Source: Alkalilimnicola ehrlichii (GTDB lineage: Bacteria; Pseudomonadota; Gammaproteobacteria; Nitrococcales; AK92). From it: a stretch of 58,811 bases of DNA. The notes under the pieces are model-generated. The model did not search any database, had not been told where the DNA came from, and was given only the letters and a program-made list of their open reading frames with translations. The position numbers and the translations under genes were made by a program. Below are positions 1 through 8,411 of this stretch, one piece after another (positions within the stretch are counted from its first letter, which is position 1; every line of letters starts with the position of its first letter). The stretch covers positions 1 to 58,811 of the forward strand of contig NZ_NFZV01000026.1 in NCBI RefSeq assembly GCF_003399765.1, in the 5' to 3' direction.

Positions 1-1
1 G

Positions 2-214
2 TACCGGGAGTACATCCACCACTCCCATCAATACCACCGACCGGAGCTGGTCACCGGCAACGGCTGGCGAGAGGATCTGGCCAACGTGGTCAATAGCAAC
101 GCGCCGAACGCAGGGGGGCGCGAGATTTTCCCCAACGCCCCGGACCGAGGCAACGCGGCGGACGATTTCTGGTGGCGGCCGAGCGCCTATACGGGCTGGA
201 GACGAGCACGATGA
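2..214 (+). pseudogene. C-terminal tail of a putative T6SS/polymorphic-toxin effector (partial)
   Basis: An open frame enters from the left edge and encodes about 70 residues before TGA at 212-214. It is rich in His, Trp and Asn (motifs IHHSHQYHRPEL, GNGWRED, GREIFPNAPDRG) and the stop overlaps the next ATG as ATGA. A degraded second copy of the same tail lies at about 750-903. Tails of this kind directly upstream of DUF2931-type proteins are typical of T6SS effector/immunity loci; that link is inference because the catalytic part lies outside the window. It could be the intact end of a gene or itself a remnant. Confidence 0.4.
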
Positions 215-748
215 AGAAATGGGCAGGTATCCTACTGGTCGCCCTGAGTGGCTTGCTGCTGGGCGCCTATCTCCAGCATCGACCGGGCTATGGCGATGAC
301 TTTAGCGTGAGCATCTCCACCCGCGCGGGAACGACATCCTGGTCGAGAAGCTGCTGTTTGACGATACGTGGTGGGCGATGGGGGGCGGATCGATTGCTGC
401 TGGAAAGCAGTTCTTGGGGGGCATATCATCATTGACCGCCCGGCTCCGAAGACCCTCTATGTGCGTTGGCGGCAGATTGAAGAAGAGATCCTCTACGAAG
501 CTAACCTAAGCTTAGCAGAGGACCTGGCCAAGCAAATGCGTACCCTTCCTAAGTTCACCTGGATATCAAGCGGCGAACAAGGGCGTAGTGCCTTTCTGAT
601 CGTCGGCATGGAGGCGGATGGCGGGGTGACGGTGTGGCTGACGAACGCGCTGTCGGACAATAACCTCGAAGGCCGCGTGTTCAAGGTGGTGGCGACCGGT
701 CAAGCCGAAGGTCGCCACGAGCCGACGCCGGAGGATTTGGTTCGTTGA
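211..748 (+). pseudogene. DUF2931-like membrane-anchored protein, copy 1 (two frameshifts)
   Basis: The gene starts at ATG 211 with MKKWAGILLVALSGLLLG, an uncleaved-looking N-terminal membrane anchor. The frame breaks near 321-324, where copy 2 at 901 has one extra base (ccactccgcg against ccacccgcg). It breaks again in the G6 run at 415-420. Adding one base at each place gives one protein of about 179 residues ending at 748. The distal part (PKTLYVRWRQIEEEILYE, then a VTVWLTNA strand region) resembles DUF2931 proteins, which commonly sit beside T6SS lipase effectors as candidate immunity proteins. Family assignment is from pattern memory. The breaks may be sequencing errors or real decay of a duplicated immunity gene. 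Confidence 0.5.
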
Positions 749-903
749 CGCAGTGCGCAGTGGGGCAACCGCTGGCAAGACGAAGGAACCAACGTGTTTA
801 ACAGCAACGCACCCCGCCCGAGGGCCGAGAGATTTACCCGAACGAAGCGGATCGCGGCCACGCGGCGGCCGAGCGCCTACGTCGGCTGGAGGCGGGCACG
901 ATG
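743..903 (+). pseudogene. Degenerate second copy of the effector tail
   Basis: Aligned with positions about 55-210, this stretch keeps GN-WxxE, VFNSNAP, GREIYPN and DRGHAAAERL in two different frames, so it is not a continuous coding frame. It runs directly into the ATG of the second DUF2931-like gene at 901. It looks like the 3' end of an effector gene that was duplicated together with its downstream partner. Confidence 0.5.
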
Positions 904-1122
904 AAGAAACGGCTAGGTTTCGTTGTCGTGCTGCTGAGCCTGTTTTTGGTCGGCAGCTATGTGTACCAGCAGCAAGCCGGTTATGCCGGTAGCTTTAATG
1001 TGAGTATCTCCACTCCGCGCGGGAACGACATCCTGGTCGATCCTCTCTTGGGAAGACATGGATCGAAGGGTCTTGCTCTTGCCCGTTGGCGCTGCCGAGC
1101 ATCGCAGGGAACCCCGCGTTAG
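901..1122 (+). pseudogene. DUF2931-like protein, copy 2, truncated
   Basis: The first 50 or so codons (MKKRLGFVVVLLSLFLVG, then GSFNVSISTPRGNDILVD) match copy 1 at 211 in anchor and first strand. Homology stops at about 1045, where a dispersed repeat begins and supplies a meaningless tail to the stop at 1122. The remaining two thirds of the family domain is missing, so this is a truncated paralogue. Confidence 0.55.
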
Positions 1123-1260
1123 CGGGGCAGCGCCTCCGGGTCGCCTTTCTTTTGGTTCCTTTTCTTTGGCGACGCAAAGACTCATTCGCCGGGAGCGGAT
1201 GAGGTGCGCTAAGCGAGCCGAAGGCCGAAGACCAGGGAGGGTCTGAGCCAAAAGGGACTC
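1045..1260. repeat. Dispersed intergenic repeat (proteobacterial 'AKE(S/K)..KER' type)
   Basis: The stretch with cgcctttcttttggttcctt, tttctttggcgacgcaaag and actcgcc resembles a repeat found between genes in many gammaproteobacteria. Its reverse strand is often mis-annotated as a small protein with the signature SLCVAKEKEPKER and GSLRCS. It begins exactly where copy 2 of the DUF2931-like gene is broken, so it probably inserted or recombined there. From 1261 to 1438 I see no gene or clear signal. Confidence 0.5.
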
Positions 1261-1438
1261 GCCCAGGAGGGCGAAACAGGCCGTTATGCATCGCTACAGG
1301 CAATAGCGACTAAGCGCAGGCCCTATACACCGCAGCGCGGGGGCGGAACCCCGCCTTCTAAATCAATCGCGCGCAGCGCACCGCCCTAAACCACCGACAT
1401 CAAAAAATAACCCTAACAAAACAACCACACCTTAGCCT

Positions 1439-4400
1439 TTACTCCCCCTCAAGCAGCTCTAAAACCGCCTGGTGACGCTCCCGGCGGGCGAAGCTTGCTG
1501 CCGTCCAGCCGTTGGCTGCCCGCAGGTTGGGGTTGGCGCCGTGGCGAAGCAGGGCTTCGACCAGTGCAATTTTGTTGTTCTCCGCGGCATACATCAGCGG
1601 TGTTTTAGCGAAAGAATCCGGCTCGTCAAGATAGGTGCCCGCGTCGATAAGGCTTTGCGCGAGTGTGGTTTCTTGCTCGGGAGAGAGGCGCCTGACGATG
1701 CGGTTAGATGCAATGATATGTAGAGGAGTAGTACCCATGTTGTTGGCTAAGTTAGGATCTGCGCCGGCTTCGAGCAAAGGCTCGACAATGGGGAGTGCGC
1801 CGTATTGGATGGCGGTAAATAAAGATGTCTCACCGTGATCGTTCGCAAGATTCGGGCGTGCGCCTGCAGCGAGTAAGTGTTTTGCCATCAGCAGACGCGT
1901 ATCGTCATCGTGGACAACGCTGATGGAAACGTTGTGTAACGGCCGGATGCCGTTAGGTCCGGCGCCAGAGGGGTTCGCGCCTTCGTTTAGCAGTTGTTTC
2001 ACCAGTGCGAGATCCGCTTGGTTCACCGCAGCGAGTAACGGGGCTGTGGGTACGGCGCCGTCGGCGAGTTTGCGATCGGCTCCGCCACGGGTTAGGGCGC
2101 GCTCGGTTCGCGATAAGTCGCGGTCGATGGCAAGCGCGAGCGGGGTGCGCTGGGCGATATCGTTAAGATTGGGAAGGGCGCCGGCGTCTAGGAGGATGTT
2201 TACCAGCGCGGCGACATCTGCATCGCGATAGGTCGGGTGCTTGACGGCGTAATGTAACGTCGCCTGACCGACCGCATTTCGTTGGTTGGGGTCGGCTCCG
2301 GCTTCCAGTAAAAGCCGAACCATTTCCGGGTCGGGCTTCGATGCCGCGAGCATTAGCGCAGTGCGACCTTGGCTGTTAGCGCGGTTGGGGTCGGCGCCTG
2401 CTGTAAGCAGGTGTGCCGCCATGTCATGAAGCCCTGTGTCAACCGCCTGCGTCAGCGGTGTCGGGCCTAGTTCGCCTGCTAGGTCGATATCAGCTCCGGC
2501 TGCCAGCAGCAGCTTGACCGCATCCGTGAGTTCGTAAGAAATGGCCGCATGTAGCGGCGAGCGGTTGATGTCATTGAGGGTGTTCAGCGGCGCACCCGCT
2601 GCAATGAGCCGCTCCAACATCTCCAATGCCTTCGCCTCGCTCCGCCAAGCGCCGTAACTTAACGCGTGCCTTATAACGGTATCGCCCTGGTTGTCGCTGC
2701 GGCTTAGGTCGACATCCGCCGCTATTAACTGCTCCAGCATACGGATATTGCCGTTAGCGGCGGCACTCATTAGCGGGGTTTGCCCATCGTTGTCCGCTTG
2801 GTTGAGATCGGCACCGGCGTCGCGCAGCAACGAAAAAAGGCCGTTGCGGTCGCTTACGCTGAAATGGACCGCCGTCTCCCCTTGGTTGTTGGGAGCGTTA
2901 AGGGGCGCGCCGGCGGCAAGCAACCGCTGGATAATCCGAGTCTGCTCGTCGTCACTGCCGTCGGCGATGTCGCTGAGCGCGTGGTGCAGCGCGCTCCAGC
3001 CGTACCGATCTTGGTTGTCGGTATTGGCGCCTACGGAGAGTAGCCGCTCAACCATACGCTCGTTGGCGTTCAGAACAGCACGGATGAGCGGCGTATGCCC
3101 TTTGCTGTCGGCAAGATTGGGGTCGGCGCCTGCGGCAAGCAGCCTGTCGATCATCTCCCGGTTGTCCGTGTTCAGCGCTCGCAGAAGCGGTGTGCTGCCC
3201 GAACGAGAGGCGAGATTCACGTCCGCACCGGCCGCTATTAGTGCGTTGAACACAGCAGCATGTTGCCAATCGATGCTGTATATCAGCGGTGTGGGGCCAA
3301 TATCATTGCGGGCGTTAATATCGGTGCCGGCGTTGACCAAGCGTTGGACGATCTCGGTCCGTGCTGCATCGCTGCCTCGGCTATTTTTGAACGCTGCGAA
3401 ATGTAGTGCCGTAGAACCTTGGTCGCTCGTCATCGTGGGGTCGGCAGCGGCGGCGAGCAGCGTTTCGACCAGATCGCTATAGCCCTCGTAGGCAGCCAGC
3501 ATGAGCGGGGTCTCTCCGGCCGCTTCGGTTCCGTTAGGATCGGCTCCGCCGGCTAGAAGGCGCTCGACGAGGCCGATAGTCCCTGTACGCACTGCCCTTG
3601 TGAGCGGGGTGCGTCCGTCGATAGTTCTGCTCTCTAACGAAGCGCCGGCCGAAATTAGCCACTCGATCATCGCTTCGTCTTGCTGCGCGAGACTTAGATG
3701 GAGTGCGGTTTCGTCCCTATCCGTTACTTGGTCGATGGCGGCGCCGCTTTCGATCAGGCGTTCGGCAACCTGTATTCGCGCGGCATCGTCGCTATAGGCG
3801 CTTTGGTTGATTATTACCCTATGCAGCGCGGCGAAGCTGTCGATATCGGTAAGCAGCGGATCGGCGCCGGCGGCGAGCAGCCGGTCGACGAAGTCGACAT
3901 TGCCTTGGCGTACGGCAAAGAGTAATGGGGTCATCCCCTGCCTACTCGGTTGGTTGATCGCGGCGCCACCGGCGAGGAGCGCGTCGAATAGTGCGGGACG
4001 GCGATTGGCGATGCTGAGCATTAAGGGCGTTGCATTGTCGCGATCGGCGGCAGCGGTCGGGGCGCCGGCTGCGAGTAAGCGCTCGATGAGTTGCATTTGG
4101 ATCGCGTCGTTGTCGCAACGGCAGGCGATGGCGTGATGTAGTGCCGTTCGCCTGTTCGTATCGGCAAGTGCCGGGTCGGCTCCGGCTTTGAGTAAGAAGT
4201 CGACCAATGCGCTATCGCCGGCGTGAACGGCCAGCATTAACGGTGTTAGGCCTTGTGTATCGCTCTTATCGAGTAGCGCTCCCGCCTTGATAAGCGCGAT
4301 GGCGTGATCCGTGAAAGCAAATTCTGCCGCCCAACTCAAAAGTGTTTGTCCGCTTCGCGGGGTGGCGTCGAGGTAGAAGTCTTGCGCTTGGAGGAGGGGT

Positions 4401-4813
4401 GTAAGGTCGTCGGCCGACAGGCCGGCGATGATGGAATGCGAAAGTTCGTTGGCACGGTCGAGGCTTTCCTTGAGATAAGGCGCTTGCCACTTACGGGCCG
4501 CCGGCGTTTGATGCTGGCGCGCAAGGGCGACGGGGGATTCGCCATAGGCATTGAGAAGGTAAGGCGATGCGCCTTCTTGAATCAAGTAATCGGCCAGCGT
4601 CCATTGAGCCTTCGATACGGCAAAGTGCAGCGCGGTATTTCCGCTGTCGTCGATCGGCTGATCCGGCGCCATGCCCTGCTCGTAATGCTTAGAAAGCGCG
4701 CGCCGATCATCTGCTTTGACGGCGTTAATGTAAGCATCGAGGCCGGTTTCGGTGGAGCACCCGGCAAAGAGCACGAATGCCAACAGAACGGACAGGGTTG
4801 GGCGGCGGTGCAT
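1439..4813 (-). CDS. Giant ankyrin-repeat lipoprotein
   Basis: Encodes 1124 residues. I chose ATG at 4813 because it is preceded by AAGGA at good spacing and opens a lipoprotein signal (MHRRPTLSVLLAFVLFAGC, Cys 20). A start 55 codons upstream has no such support. Behind the signal lie about 28-29 ankyrin repeats to the C-terminus, recognisable by TPLhxAh and VxxLLxAGADPN consensus blocks. About eight of them are enlarged to 39-42 residues by an insertion after the first helix (ALHHAI, ALHRVI, ALHFAA, ALHHAL, VIRHAL, TLHYAV, PLHNVS and PLHIIA blocks), giving a coarser period of about 3-4 repeats. No enzyme domain is visible. The likely role is an envelope-anchored protein-binding scaffold. Ankyrin proteins near T6SS islands are sometimes antagonists of effectors, which is inference here. 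Confidence 0.85.
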   Translation of the reverse strand: MHRRPTLSVLLAFVLFAGCSTETGLDAYINAVKADDRRALSKHYEQGMAPDQPIDDSGNTALHFAVSKAQWTLADYLIQEGASPYLLNAYGESPVALARQHQTPAARKWQAPYLKESLDRANELSHSIIAGLSADDLTPLLQAQDFYLDATPRSGQTLLSWAAEFAFTDHAIALIKAGALLDKSDTQGLTPLMLAVHAGDSALVDFLLKAGADPALADTNRRTALHHAIACRCDNDAIQMQLIERLLAAGAPTAAADRDNATPLMLSIANRRPALFDALLAGGAAINQPSRQGMTPLLFAVRQGNVDFVDRLLAAGADPLLTDIDSFAALHRVIINQSAYSDDAARIQVAERLIESGAAIDQVTDRDETALHLSLAQQDEAMIEWLISAGASLESRTIDGRTPLTRAVRTGTIGLVERLLAGGADPNGTEAAGETPLMLAAYEGYSDLVETLLAAAADPTMTSDQGSTALHFAAFKNSRGSDAARTEIVQRLVNAGTDINARNDIGPTPLIYSIDWQHAAVFNALIAAGADVNLASRSGSTPLLRALNTDNREMIDRLLAAGADPNLADSKGHTPLIRAVLNANERMVERLLSVGANTDNQDRYGWSALHHALSDIADGSDDEQTRIIQRLLAAGAPLNAPNNQGETAVHFSVSDRNGLFSLLRDAGADLNQADNDGQTPLMSAAANGNIRMLEQLIAADVDLSRSDNQGDTVIRHALSYGAWRSEAKALEMLERLIAAGAPLNTLNDINRSPLHAAISYELTDAVKLLLAAGADIDLAGELGPTPLTQAVDTGLHDMAAHLLTAGADPNRANSQGRTALMLAASKPDPEMVRLLLEAGADPNQRNAVGQATLHYAVKHPTYRDADVAALVNILLDAGALPNLNDIAQRTPLALAIDRDLSRTERALTRGGADRKLADGAVPTAPLLAAVNQADLALVKQLLNEGANPSGAGPNGIRPLHNVSISVVHDDDTRLLMAKHLLAAGARPNLANDHGETSLFTAIQYGALPIVEPLLEAGADPNLANNMGTTPLHIIASNRIVRRLSPEQETTLAQSLIDAGTYLDEPDSFAKTPLMYAAENNKIALVEALLRHGANPNLRAANGWTAASFARRERHQAVLELLEGE

Positions 4814-4949
4814 GTCGATGCTGTCCTTATCACTATCGTCTTGGATGAAAAAGAAGGTTTTTATAGCAGGCTGATCATTGTCTGTGCTGTGCGGCGCGCT
4901 GCCTATGTTAAGGGCGACACAGGAATGGGCGCCCCGCGGGCGTATCCTG

Positions 4950-5318
4950 CTAGCTGTCGAGAATCGTCCCGTCGACATAAACCCACGCGCCCTGCTCGTA
5001 TGCGAAACGGCTCTTCTCGTGCAATTGGCCGCCGTTATAGTGCGCGATGAACTCTACCCAGGCCTTGCGGCGGTTTCCCCCATGATCGAGGATTTCCAGC
5101 TTGCTCCATCTCGGCCCGTCAGCCAAGTCTAATGATCGCGGGCACGTACGCGGATGCCAAGTGCGCTTTAAGTAAGCGGAGTTTTGCAGCACATAAGCGG
5201 TATAGCGGGAGCGCATGAGGCTAACGGCGTCGGGGGCCGGTTCGCCTGCATGGTAGCGATGGCAGCAGCTCGCGAGCAGGTGACCAGTGCCGCAAGGGCA
5301 GGGAGTAAGCGTGTTCAT
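4950..5318 (-). CDS. ychJ: YchJ family SEC-C motif protein (UPF0225)
   Basis: A 122-residue protein that begins with a Cys-rich SEC-C zinc-binding motif (CPCGTG, then ASCCHRYH; Cys7, Cys9, Cys18, Cys19/His20). A YchJ-type alpha/beta domain follows, with SLMRSRYTAYVL and the FIAHYNGG / HEKSRF segments typical of the family. Length is shorter than E. coli YchJ (about 150), which has a second Cys motif at its end; this form ends after the middle domain. The molecular function of YchJ is not established. It is transcribed toward the ankyrin gene with a gap of about 136 bases. Confidence 0.85.
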   Translation of the reverse strand: MNTLTPCPCGTGHLLASCCHRYHAGEPAPDAVSLMRSRYTAYVLQNSAYLKRTWHPRTCPRSLDLADGPRWSKLEILDHGGNRRKAWVEFIAHYNGGQLHEKSRFAYEQGAWVYVDGTILDS

Positions 5319-5504
5319 GGCGCAAGAGTGTAGCGAGCCTTCCCGCCGGTTGCCATGGCTAGTTGTTCGCAGGCAGGCGGAGTGCTTTGGTGGATTCGGC
5401 GGTTTATGACGGTTGTTATTTTCTCTTCTTAGTGTTTCCTTTATTAATGATGGTGTAGGCTGCCTGATTCGGTAGCGACGAGGCCATACGTTAGGGGGCT
5501 GGTG

Positions 5505-6629
5505 ATGGCGCGTATTCCGGTGTTGACAACTGATTTTGTGGAAGGTGAGCCGCTACCTTGGGCGGTCTACGACGAAAATGGCCGAATGCTCTTGCAACGC
5601 GGTGCGAAGATCAGCGCCCTGCAGTTCGAGATTTTGCACAAGCGCGGTCTCTATCGCGATCCGGATGCAGACAAGCGCGGCGGTTATCGGGGGAGAAAGG
5701 TTGCCGATACAATGCCGCCGTTCGAGCGCCTCGATGCTCTGATTAAGCGGGTTTCCTTGGTTTTCGATGCGGTACATGCTGCCACGCCCGGAGTCGATCT
5801 CGGCGAGCGCGTCCTGCGCTTGGTCGATGAACTGCAAGAGCTGTATGACGATCACTCCGATGCGATGCTGGGAGCGGTTCATTTAGCTCATAAGCATGAC
5901 TACACGGTTGGGCATCCTACTCATTGCGCCATTCTTTGCGAGATGATGGCGCGTAGCCTCGAGTATGACATCAAGCGCAGGCAGAGCCTGCTGGCTGCGG
6001 CGTTTACGCAAAATGTTGCCATGCTCAACTTGCAGGAAACGCTACAAAAGCAATCGAAACCTTTGAGTCAACAGCAGCGAGAGGTGCTGACGTTACATCC
6101 TGAGCGGGCTGTTGCGTTGTTACGCAAAGGCGGAGTGAAGGATGAGGTGTGGTTGACGACCGTAGCGCAACACCACGAGCGTATCTCAGGCGACGGGTAC
6201 CCGGCCGGTTTGCGGGGCGAAGGCGCTATTAGCGAGACGGCGCGTATCTTGGCGATGGCGGATCGGTACGCTGCTTTGGTCTCTTCCCGAGCCTATCGCA
6301 GGGCGTTACCTGCTCGGGAGAGTTTGAAACAATTGTACCTTGGGCAAGAGTCCGATTGGGGTGTAAAGCTAACGCAACGTTTTATTCACGAAATGGGCGT
6401 TTACCCGCCTGGTTCCTTTGTGGTGTTGGTCAACGGCGAGATAGGCGTTGTAACGCATCGCGGCAACGAGGCGTTACGCCCCGTCGTGTCGAGCTTTTTG
6501 GCGCCTACCGGGGCGCCTTTCCCCAGGCCTTTTCGGCGCGACACGCTGATGGGAGAGTTCCGTATTCGCAGCGGTTATGTGCCGAAAGCCTCGGAAACTG
6601 TCAACCCGAATCTCTTATGGGCGGCGTAG
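5505..6629 (+). CDS. HD-GYP family protein with degenerate HD metal site
   Basis: A 374-residue cytoplasmic protein. ATG 5505 has AGGGGG seven bases upstream; an in-frame GTG at 5502 is the alternative. Residues 1-55 form the small N-terminal domain common in HD-GYP proteins, and residues about 120-320 are the HD-GYP domain. The first His of the domain is present (YTVGH, His137) and so are the later HH (223-224) and the GDGYP motif (229-233). The HD pair itself, normally LLHDIG, reads AAFTQNVAML, so both metal ligands at 169-170 are Gln-Asn. Active HD-GYP proteins hydrolyse c-di-GMP; this one is probably weak or inactive as an enzyme and may serve as a c-di-GMP sensor or partner. A diguanylate cyclase gene follows on the same strand. 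Confidence 0.8.
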   Translation: MARIPVLTTDFVEGEPLPWAVYDENGRMLLQRGAKISALQFEILHKRGLYRDPDADKRGGYRGRKVADTMPPFERLDALIKRVSLVFDAVHAATPGVDLGERVLRLVDELQELYDDHSDAMLGAVHLAHKHDYTVGHPTHCAILCEMMARSLEYDIKRRQSLLAAAFTQNVAMLNLQETLQKQSKPLSQQQREVLTLHPERAVALLRKGGVKDEVWLTTVAQHHERISGDGYPAGLRGEGAISETARILAMADRYAALVSSRAYRRALPARESLKQLYLGQESDWGVKLTQRFIHEMGVYPPGSFVVLVNGEIGVVTHRGNEALRPVVSSFLAPTGAPFPRPFRRDTLMGEFRIRSGYVPKASETVNPNLLWAA

Positions 6630-6719
6630 AAAATGACCGCGCTGTATCGCTGAGTGCTTGTTTATTTGAGAGAATACTGAATAATTCCTCAGTCTTGGAG
6701 GGGGCGACCTAACAGGGAA

Positions 6720-8384
6720 GTGCCGCGCGTCGATAGCGCTTGGTTGACGGAGCGTCCTGCGGGGGCGGGGTCCGCGGGGGAGCGAGCTAAAAGGGCTAAG
6801 ACGGACTTTTCGGCATCCGCTAAGGCTTTCTTGATATGGGTTGGGTTATCAAGGTTTGGGGGATCTGTGGGTAAAGGCTCGTTGAGTAAGAGCCAGAATT
6901 TGGGGAAGTTGGGCACGTTTTTCCGAGCTATCCATCAGCAGCCGTTAGGTACGTTTGAACATGCGTATGCGACCGCGTTCTTTTACGGCAGCATTGTCGC
7001 GGTAGTCGTACACGGCGGTTTTATTCCTCTCTTTCTGTGGTTGAACGTTCCTGGGCTTGCGCTATTCAATGTCTTTAGCGTCGGTATCTGGTTGCTGGTT
7101 ATTCGATGGCATTTACGAGGTTGCTTCTCGGCCGGCATGACGCTGGCGGCCATCGAGGTGATGGCCCATGCAATTGCCGCGGTTTATTTTCTAGGCTTAT
7201 TCAGCGGCTTCCACTATTTCGCCTTAGCTTTGCCTTTTGTGATTTTCATCGTGCCGGGTTGGGGAATGCGGAGGAAATTCGCCGTTCTGGTTCTGGCCGG
7301 TGTCGCTTATACCGCTTTGGTTATCTTGGGCTATAACCGGCAAGCGGTTGATATTCCTTACCAAGATTGGATTCACTTCATTAATGCCATAGCGATCTTT
7401 GCTATTGTTGGTGTTATTGCTTTCTTGCATACCTCGGTTGTTAACCGCCGCGAGCAAGAGTTGCGGGATAAAAGCGAAGCCGCCCGTTTGAACGAAGCCC
7501 GCTTGCGGTTGGCGCTCAAGGGCGGTGGTTTGGTCGGCTTCGACTGGGAGCTGTTGACGCGCCGCATTCGTTTGACCGATACCCATCTCTTTCCCGGCGG
7601 CTTGTTTAGCGACACGACGGATATTCCCATTAGGCGTTTATTACGGGTCATCGATCCCAAGGAATATGCTGCGGCATTGGATTTTGTCGATCGTGTCCAA
7701 GCGGGGCAGGTAGAGAGCTTTAATCGCGAATTTCATATCTATCCCGAAGACGGCGAATGCATTTGGATGGAAATGCAAGGCGCCGTTGCCGAACGCGATC
7801 GCCACGGCGATCCGTTGCGTATTTGCGGCACCTTCCGGGATGTGACGGAGCAGCGACTAAACGACGCTCGCCTAAAGCGCTTAACCGACGAGCTGAAATA
7901 CCAGGCATTACATGACAGCTTGACCGGGGTGTTGAATCGAGGCGCTATTTTGAAGGCGCTTGATAAGGAGCTTGCCCGTTGCGAGCGGGAAAACGAGCAA
8001 CTGAGCGTTGTGTTGCTGGATATCGATAACTTTAAGTCGATCAACGACAGTCATGGCCACTTGGTTGGCGACGAGATCTTGATCGGTGTCGTCGAGCGCT
8101 TGCTCTCGGTGCTGCGGCCGTACGACCATTTCGGCCGCTATGGCGGCGAGGAGTTCTTGATCATTGCGCCAAGTCGCGAAGCCATTCGAGAGTTGCCGGA
8201 GCGTCTCCGGCACGTTGTTGCCAGCCGCCCGTTCGAAACGTCGATAGGAGCGTTGGCGGTTACGTTGAGCGCAGGGGTTGCGTTCAGCAGCGCTCATCCA
8301 ACGCGCGATGCACTGATCGCGGCGGCGGACAATGCGCTATACGAGGCAAAATGCGGGGGCCGTAATCAGGTGGTTGTTGTCTAG
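6720..8384 (+). CDS. Membrane diguanylate cyclase (PAS-GGDEF)
   Basis: Makes c-di-GMP from two GTP. After a Ser/Lys-rich leader, residues about 80-235 hold five or six membrane segments. A PAS-like domain with its PAC end (CGTFRDVTEQ) spans about 260-385, and a GGDEF domain runs to residue 554. The active site is intact (RYGGEEF, GGEEF at 475-479) and the inhibitory I-site RPYD lies five residues upstream, so product feedback is expected. The start is uncertain: GTG 6720 sits right after AGGGA, while later in-frame GTG or TTG codons (for example near 6867) would drop a poorly conserved leader. It follows the HD-GYP gene by about 90 bases and may be co-transcribed. Confidence 0.85.
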   Translation: MPRVDSAWLTERPAGAGSAGERAKRAKTDFSASAKAFLIWVGLSRFGGSVGKGSLSKSQNLGKLGTFFRAIHQQPLGTFEHAYATAFFYGSIVAVVVHGGFIPLFLWLNVPGLALFNVFSVGIWLLVIRWHLRGCFSAGMTLAAIEVMAHAIAAVYFLGLFSGFHYFALALPFVIFIVPGWGMRRKFAVLVLAGVAYTALVILGYNRQAVDIPYQDWIHFINAIAIFAIVGVIAFLHTSVVNRREQELRDKSEAARLNEARLRLALKGGGLVGFDWELLTRRIRLTDTHLFPGGLFSDTTDIPIRRLLRVIDPKEYAAALDFVDRVQAGQVESFNREFHIYPEDGECIWMEMQGAVAERDRHGDPLRICGTFRDVTEQRLNDARLKRLTDELKYQALHDSLTGVLNRGAILKALDKELARCERENEQLSVVLLDIDNFKSINDSHGHLVGDEILIGVVERLLSVLRPYDHFGRYGGEEFLIIAPSREAIRELPERLRHVVASRPFETSIGALAVTLSAGVAFSSAHPTRDALIAAADNALYEAKCGGRNQVVVV

Positions 8385-8411
8385 CGGTCGGGTGTCGGTG
8401 GCCTCGAAGCG

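Noticed and set aside
913-1303. Two reverse-strand ORFs of about 100 residues over 913-1303.
   Set aside because: They are translations of a dispersed intergenic repeat and overlap the truncated DUF2931 copy; ORFs of this type are common annotation artefacts.
2691-3482. A 263-residue plus-strand ORF opposite the ankyrin gene.
   Set aside because: It is the antisense shadow of the periodic ankyrin repeats, low complexity (Ser/Ala/Leu) and without a start signal.
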